Positions 31,264 through 35,792 of a stretch of 35,792 bases of DNA are shown here, piece after piece. The stretch spans positions 33,161-68,952 of the forward strand of contig JAICBP010000083.1 in assembly GCA_021766785.1 (NCBI GenBank), given 5' to 3'. The stretch is from Sulfurimonas sp. endosymbiont of Alviniconcha boucheti (GTDB lineage: Bacteria > Campylobacterota > Campylobacteria > Campylobacterales > Sulfurimonadaceae). The translations under genes and the position numbers were made by a program. The first letter of the stretch is position 1. Each line of letters opens with the position of its first letter. Below the pieces are notes generated by a model, which was not told the origin of the DNA, ran no database searches, and saw only the letters and a program-made list of their open reading frames with translations.

Positions 31264-32940
31264 TTAGTCTTTTATACAACGGACGCTTCTTCCACCATCG
31301 CGATACCAGTTGCTAAACATAATATCAAAAAGGAATTTTGTGTACATTGCGCGGGAACCCATAGGTGTACTGCTCCAGTACACGCCCAACTCTCCTGCAT
31401 CGATTATTTGACCTGATTCCATACCAGCTGCAGGCAGTTTTAGAACATTTGGTGCAACAATCTTACTATCTGCTGAGCTCCAATGTTTTATCTCTTTAGT
31501 GAGTTTAAGATCTTCTGGCACTTTGTATCCTACAGGACAGACATTGTTTGGATTTGATTCGCTTGCCCATAGAGTGTCATCTTGGTTTACTCTCCAATCA
31601 TGACGTATATCTTCGCCCCAGATAAACAGTGGATTAGATGGTTCATCTGCTCTTATGCCTGTTCTGCCGTATTTTCTAGTTCCCTCAGTACTACTTATCC
31701 AGTTGATTAGCTCATGCCCATCTGCTTTTCTTCCCCATTGGAAACTTGAACCGTAAGCTTTGTAATCGTCAATCGCTGTAGCTTGTTGCGTGGGGTTAAA
31801 AGCAGAGTTGTTCATATCTGCATAGTCAGCTCCAAGGTTATTGTTTAGCCAAACTCTTCCCGTAACATGGCTGGTTACAGATGCATATATGAATTGATGC
31901 TGATATTCACCATTTGTCTGTACATTAAAGTTTCTGTCCAGTATTCCGGGTATGACTTTAAGTGTAACTGTACCGGTAGAGCCTGCGTCATCTGTCGGAT
32001 AGTTAAATGTAGCTACAGTTCTACCTGCTCTATCATCTTCTGCATCTAACTTTTTAGCATTGTATGTAGCACTTGTAGTAATGGTTGCATTAAATACACG
32101 ATCTTTTCCTACTTTAAGGTTTGATTGCTCTGACCAGCTGAATGTTGCAACTATATCTGCCACACCATCTTCTGTATCTGCTGCATCTATAGTGTATGTT
32201 GTACTATATGCCGGTAATGTTGTTGTGTTGTTTTCAACAGTGTATGGAATTTCTATAGTTACAGTGTTTGGACCGCTATCTATAACACCTTGAATATCTA
32301 TAGCAGGAGTGTATGGTGTGTTGTCATATATACTCACCACATTTGCTTCTAGACTTGTCCAATCAATCTTGATATTAGCAGGAAGAGAAGCATTTTCTTC
32401 CATTGTAAATTGTTTTATACAACGAACAGAGTATCCAAGCCCTCTGCCGCTAGTATCAAGTAAGCCCAAAGCGTTCCCGAAGTACATGTCACGCGCGTTA
32501 CTTACAGTACTATTATTACCGTCACTAGGGACGACTGAACCAGTCCAATAGATACCGTAACCCGGTGTCCACCAAGTAATAGCACCGCCAGATGTAAGGC
32601 CGCCAGCTGTAGTCAGTTTTAGATCACTTGACATAGAACCGTTAACATCTTTTGAATCCCAACTATTTAATTCTACAGCAAGCTCATTCTCAGCATCTAC
32701 TGCTCCATTTGGATTTAGTGGCAGCCTGTATCCTACCGGACAGACATTGTTTGGACTTGATTCATTTGCCCATAGAGTATCATCTGGAGTTACTCTCCAA
32801 TCACTATATTTCGTAATAAAGAGTGAATCAGATGGATTATCATTTGCTGTATCTGTTTCGCCGTATTTTCTAGTTCCTGCAGTAGCGCTTGTCCAATCCA
32901 TTAGCTCATGTCCATCTGCTTTTCTTCCCCATTGAAACAT
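31264..32940 (-). CDS. Repetitive FISUMP-domain surface protein, 3' part after a frameshift
   Basis: This is the downstream half of the large gene that enters from the right edge. The 558-residue frame starts inside the second FISUMP module (MFQWGRKADGHEL), which runs to SVRCIKQ. A beta-rich linker domain of about 170 residues follows (TPYTPAIDIQG, then LKVIPGILDRNFNVQTNG), then a full third FISUMP module (GRVWLNNNLGADYA to SVRCIKD) at the C terminus. The Met at 32940 is an internal residue, not a real start: removing 17 bp at 32975-32991 joins this frame exactly to the upstream one. FISUMP (Fibrobacter succinogenes major paralogous) domains occur in secreted or surface proteins; the function is unknown. 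Confidence 0.8.
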   Translation of the reverse strand: MFQWGRKADGHELMDWTSATAGTRKYGETDTANDNPSDSLFITKYSDWRVTPDDTLWANESSPNNVCPVGYRLPLNPNGAVDAENELAVELNSWDSKDVNGSMSSDLKLTTAGGLTSGGAITWWTPGYGIYWTGSVVPSDGNNSTVSNARDMYFGNALGLLDTSGRGLGYSVRCIKQFTMEENASLPANIKIDWTSLEANVVSIYDNTPYTPAIDIQGVIDSGPNTVTIEIPYTVENNTTTLPAYSTTYTIDAADTEDGVADIVATFSWSEQSNLKVGKDRVFNATITTSATYNAKKLDAEDDRAGRTVATFNYPTDDAGSTGTVTLKVIPGILDRNFNVQTNGEYQHQFIYASVTSHVTGRVWLNNNLGADYADMNNSAFNPTQQATAIDDYKAYGSSFQWGRKADGHELINWISSTEGTRKYGRTGIRADEPSNPLFIWGEDIRHDWRVNQDDTLWASESNPNNVCPVGYKVPEDLKLTKEIKHWSSADSKIVAPNVLKLPAAGMESGQIIDAGELGVYWSSTPMGSRAMYTKFLFDIMFSNWYRDGGRSVRCIKD

Positions 32941-32951
32941 TGAACCATAAG

Positions 32952-35792
32952 CTAGGTAGTCAGTACTTGCTGTCGCTTGTTGTGCAGGGTAGCTTGTTGT
33001 GCAGGGTTGAAGTTACCATTAGAGTTATTCGTATCTGCATACTCAGCTCCTAGGTTATTGTTTAGCCAAGTTCTTCCTGTAAGTTGGTTAGTTACAGGCA
33101 TATATATAAATCTATGCTCATATATACCATTTGTTTGTACATTAAAGTTTCTGTCTAGTATTCCAGGTATGACTTTAAGCGTAGCTGTACCGTTAGAGCC
33201 TGTGTTATCTGTCGGGTAGTTAAATGTAGCTACAACTTTACCCACCTTATCATCTTCTATATCTAGTTTTTTAGCATTGTATGTAGTACTTGTAGTAATG
33301 GTTGCATCAAACACACCATTTCCTACTCTAAGGTTTGGTTGCTCTGCCCAGCTCAATGTTGCAACTATATCTGCCACGCCATCTTCCGTATCTTCTGCAG
33401 CTATAGTAACTGTTTTACTATATGCCGGTAATGTTGTTGTGTTGTTTTCAACAGTGTATGGAATTCTTAGAGTTACAGTGTTTGAACCATCATCTACAAT
33501 ACCTTGAATATCTATAGCAGGATTGTATGGTGTGTCGTCATCTATGCTCACTATATTTGCTTCTACACTATCAATCGTGATATTAGCAGGAAGAGGATCA
33601 TTTTCTCCCATTGTGTTTTGTTTTATACAACGGACAGACATTCCATATGATCGGTCGGAAATGCCAACAAGGTTGACCTGTGAACCGAAGTATATATTAC
33701 GCGCTTTGACTCCAGCGACTGAACCACTCCATACATCGCTGTATTTTCCCGTATCAAACATTGAGCCGTTAGTGTTGCGTGCACCAGCCATAGGCAATTT
33801 TAGATCACTCGACATAGAACCGTTGGCATCTTTTGAATCCCAACTATTTAATTCTACGGCAAGCTCATTATTAGTATCATCTGCTCCATTTGGATCTAAT
33901 GGCAGTCTGTATCCTATCGGGCAGACATTGTTTGGGCTTGATTCATTTGCCCATAGAGTATCATCTTGGTTTACTCTCCAACCACCGTTTGATATAATAA
34001 AGAGTGAATTAGATGGATCATTAGATTTTGTAGATGTTATGCTGTATTTTCCAGCTCCTGCAGTACCACTTGTCCAGTTGATTAGCTCATGCCCATCTGC
34101 TCTTCTTCCCCATTGAAAGAGTGAACCGTAAGCTCTATGGTCAGTACTTGTTGTAGCTTGTTGCATGGGGTTGAAAGCAGAGCTGTTCATATTTGCATAA
34201 TCTGCTCCTAGGTTATTGTTTAACCAAACTTTTCCTGTAGTTGAATTTTTTATAGGCATATAGACAAATTTATGCTCATATACACCATTTGTTTGTACAT
34301 TAAAGTTTCTGTCCGGTATTCCAGGTATGACTTTAAGATTTAATGTCCCCACAGATGAATACTCATCTGTTGCATACAAAAATGAAGCGGCTGTATATCC
34401 ACTCGCATTTAGATTTAATTGTCTTGCATGGTAAGTATTACTATCACCGGTAAGCACGATCTTTGCATTAAAATAACCATCTCCTGCAGATAGAGTTATG
34501 CCACTCCATTTAAATACTACAACAACTCCGCTGTCATTATCACTTGTGTTACCGACATCAATAGTAAATTCAGAACTTGTAAAATCGTTAAGAGGTGTAT
34601 TGTTATCTGAATGATAAGGCACTCTAACCAACAGACCATTTGACGCTATCTTTCCATCTACATTTATACCATAAGAAGTATCAAGCATACTTACTAGAGT
34701 TGCCGTAAGTGTCGGTGCTGTAATGGTAACACCTGCCGGAAGTAAAGCAGGCAGACTATCTACTATGCTTTGAATAGTACTTGCTGAATTTACGGTTCCA
34801 CCTCCTGCAGTTGTTCTATGAAGTGCCACATTGACTGCATTTACACTACTTGCTGTTACTCCTGTTATACCTGCATCTAAGTAGTCTTGTAGTGTTGGTG
34901 CCGGTTTTGTGTTGTCATTTGCATATGTTGTGATTTTTGCTACTGCTATTGCTGCTTCTGCTGCTTTTGCTGCTGCTTCTGCTGCTGAATTTACCGAATT
35001 AATTACTCTTTGAACCTCTGCCGCTGTTGGCTTTGTCCTATCGACAAATGTTCCTGCATGTAGTGCTATTGAATAATTAACACCGTCAATCGCTCCGCTT
35101 ACACCGTCTATCGCATTGATTTCAGAAGCTGTTGCCGGTGTATGGTCTGCATTTCCTGCAATATCCTCCACAACCGCTGCAAATTCTCTTGCTATATTTA
35201 CTGCATCAATTACTGTTTGAATTTCTACTGCTGTTGGGTTTGTCCTATCGGCAAATGTTCCTGCCTGTAGTGCTGTTAAATAATCAACACCGTCAATCGC
35301 TCCACTTACACCGTCTATCGCATTGATTTCAGAAGCTGTTGCAGGTTTACCGTCTGCATTTCCTGCAATATCCTCCGCAACGGCTGCAATTTCATTTGCT
35401 GTATTTGCTACATCAATTACTGTTTGAATTTCTGCTGCTGTTGGCTTTGTCCTATCGACAAATGTTCCTGCATGTAGTGCTGTTGAATAATCAACACCCT
35501 CAATCGCTCCGCTTACACCATTAATCCCATTGATTTGAGAAGCTGTTGCAGGTTTACCATCTGCATTTCCTGCAATATCCTCCACAACCGCTGCAATTCT
35601 ATTTGCTGCATTTACTGCATTAACTATTGCTTGAATTTCTGCTGCTGTTGGGTTTGCTTTATCGGCAAATCTTCCTGCTTGTAGTGCCGCTGAATAATCA
35701 ACACCCTCAATCGCTCCACTGACACCGTCAATCGCATTGATTTCAGCGACTGTCATCGGTATCTTTTTAGGATCAGGATTTGGATTTGGATT
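32952..35792 (-). CDS. Repetitive FISUMP-domain surface protein, 5' part, open at the window edge
   Basis: The frame is open to 35792 (residues NPNPNPDPKKIP precede the first Met at 35756), so the true N terminus lies outside. In order there are: four 69-residue repeats (EINAIDGVSGAI plus GVDYS, then PTAAEIQ-VID-VN and EDIAGNADG); an Ala-rich helix; a further variant repeat; a beta-rich linker domain (about residues 340-500); a FISUMP module (about 505-714); a second linker (715-885); and the start of a second FISUMP module (GRTWLNNNLGAEYA). The frame then shifts at a 17-bp duplication and ends at a TAG at 32952 after LHNKRQQVLTT. Repair of the duplication gives one continuous protein of more than 1,500 residues in the window, probably a secreted adhesin-like or matrix protein (inference). 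Confidence 0.82.
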   Translation of the reverse strand, partial: NPNPNPDPKKIPMTVAEINAIDGVSGAIEGVDYSAALQAGRFADKANPTAAEIQAIVNAVNAANRIAAVVEDIAGNADGKPATASQINGINGVSGAIEGVDYSTALHAGTFVDRTKPTAAEIQTVIDVANTANEIAAVAEDIAGNADGKPATASEINAIDGVSGAIDGVDYLTALQAGTFADRTNPTAVEIQTVIDAVNIAREFAAVVEDIAGNADHTPATASEINAIDGVSGAIDGVNYSIALHAGTFVDRTKPTAAEVQRVINSVNSAAEAAAKAAEAAIAVAKITTYANDNTKPAPTLQDYLDAGITGVTASSVNAVNVALHRTTAGGGTVNSASTIQSIVDSLPALLPAGVTITAPTLTATLVSMLDTSYGINVDGKIASNGLLVRVPYHSDNNTPLNDFTSSEFTIDVGNTSDNDSGVVVVFKWSGITLSAGDGYFNAKIVLTGDSNTYHARQLNLNASGYTAASFLYATDEYSSVGTLNLKVIPGIPDRNFNVQTNGVYEHKFVYMPIKNSTTGKVWLNNNLGADYANMNSSAFNPMQQATTSTDHRAYGSLFQWGRRADGHELINWTSGTAGAGKYSITSTKSNDPSNSLFIISNGGWRVNQDDTLWANESSPNNVCPIGYRLPLDPNGADDTNNELAVELNSWDSKDANGSMSSDLKLPMAGARNTNGSMFDTGKYSDVWSGSVAGVKARNIYFGSQVNLVGISDRSYGMSVRCIKQNTMGENDPLPANITIDSVEANIVSIDDDTPYNPAIDIQGIVDDGSNTVTLRIPYTVENNTTTLPAYSKTVTIAAEDTEDGVADIVATLSWAEQPNLRVGNGVFDATITTSTTYNAKKLDIEDDKVGKVVATFNYPTDNTGSNGTATLKVIPGILDRNFNVQTNGIYEHRFIYMPVTNQLTGRTWLNNNLGAEYADTNNSNGNFNPAQQATLHNKRQQVLTT
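32975..33008. repeat. 17-bp tandem duplication that breaks the reading frame
   Basis: GCTTGTTGTGCAGGGTA (32975-32991) is followed at once by GCTTGTTGTGCAGGGTT (32992-33008). The equivalent places in FISUMP modules 1 and 3 have only one copy. Deleting one unit restores NPAQQATASTDYLAYGSMFQ, in full agreement with the sister modules. Confidence 0.88.
34929..35756 (-). repeat. Four tandem 207-bp coding repeats
   Basis: The marker CATTGA within each unit lies at 35735, 35528, 35321 and 35114, an exact 207-bp (69-codon) period. Units are highly alike at DNA level; the last one degenerates at its end into an Ala-rich segment. Near-identical in-frame repeats of this kind change copy number by recombination. 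Confidence 0.88.

Larger units (their letters stand above)
31264..34240 (-). repeat. Three FISUMP modules with two similar linkers (long dispersed repeats)
   Basis: Modules lie at about 34240-33614, 33090-32405 and 31870-31264. Linkers of about 0.5 kb at 33610-33090 and 32400-31870 are close copies of each other (for example TYNAKKLD and NFNVQTNG in both). The repeating unit is thus roughly 1.2 kb. Boundaries are approximate. Confidence 0.75.

Noticed and set aside
35132-35524. Plus-strand Leu/Tyr/His-rich frames opposite the surface-protein repeats.
   Set aside because: They recur with the 207-bp period and are shadows of the minus-strand coding repeats, without start signals.
34929-35756. 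Regularly spaced 207-bp repeats as a CRISPR array.
   Set aside because: The repeats are contiguous, far too long, coding in frame, and have no unique spacers or cas genes nearby.
1-35792. tRNA, rRNA, riboswitch or other structured RNA genes.
   Set aside because: No cloverleaf, rRNA-like stretch or recognised riboswitch core was seen in the intergenic spaces, most of which are under 250 bp; a covariance-model search would be needed to exclude small RNAs.

Overview
The window reads as a chromosomal segment of a Campylobacterota (epsilonproteobacterial) bacterium, probably a Sulfurimonas-like respiratory or chemolithotrophic organism. The evidence is the AT-rich, densely packed genes, the ribH-kdsA pair, a Rieske/cytochrome b/di-heme cytochrome c complex, an MqnA-family (futalosine pathway) gene, molybdopterin and queuosine precursor genes, and HDLNTP-type two-component signalling. 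This placement rests on gene content and motifs read by eye, not on a database search.

Layout. (1) 1-2878: housekeeping genes ribH (partial), kdsA, a DMT-family permease and a TerB/J-domain protein. (2) 2879-14890: an accessory island. It opens with a shrunken IS3-family relic. A 9-kb cassette follows: cytochrome c, a DUF2141 protein, a TolC/adaptor/RND efflux pump, a DUF2202 lipoprotein and an OmpR-type response regulator with its histidine kinase. The cassette is closed by a second copy of the same IS end. An IS630-family relic, a NERD/zinc-ribbon protein with a small partner, two tiny proteins and a zinc-ribbon membrane protein follow. (3) 15093-17423: queD-queE-moaA. (4) 17487-20708: an RDD protein and the bc1-type complex petABC. 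(5) 20764-31031: mixed core metabolism, including a PseG-like protein, alr, rsmG, moeA-moaE-moaD, mqnA-like, maeB, rarA and a di-heme cytochrome c peroxidase. (6) 31264-35792: the 3' part of a very large repetitive surface protein with four exact-period 207-bp repeats and three FISUMP modules, broken by a 17-bp tandem duplication.

The most interesting observation is a probable complete regulon inside the cassette. The 16-bp element TTAACATTwAGCTAAC occurs in front of each of its three transcription units, always exactly 10 bp upstream of an identical TACAAT -10 hexamer. The element is a direct repeat of (T/C)TAAC with an 11-bp period, as expected for an OmpR/PhoB-type activator. The third unit encodes such a regulator and its kinase. 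The cassette therefore looks like a self-contained, autoregulated envelope-response module, flanked by like-oriented IS ends, that couples a periplasmic cytochrome, a DUF2141 protein, an RND pump and a ferritin-like DUF2202 lipoprotein. The signal it senses and its substrate cannot be read from the sequence.
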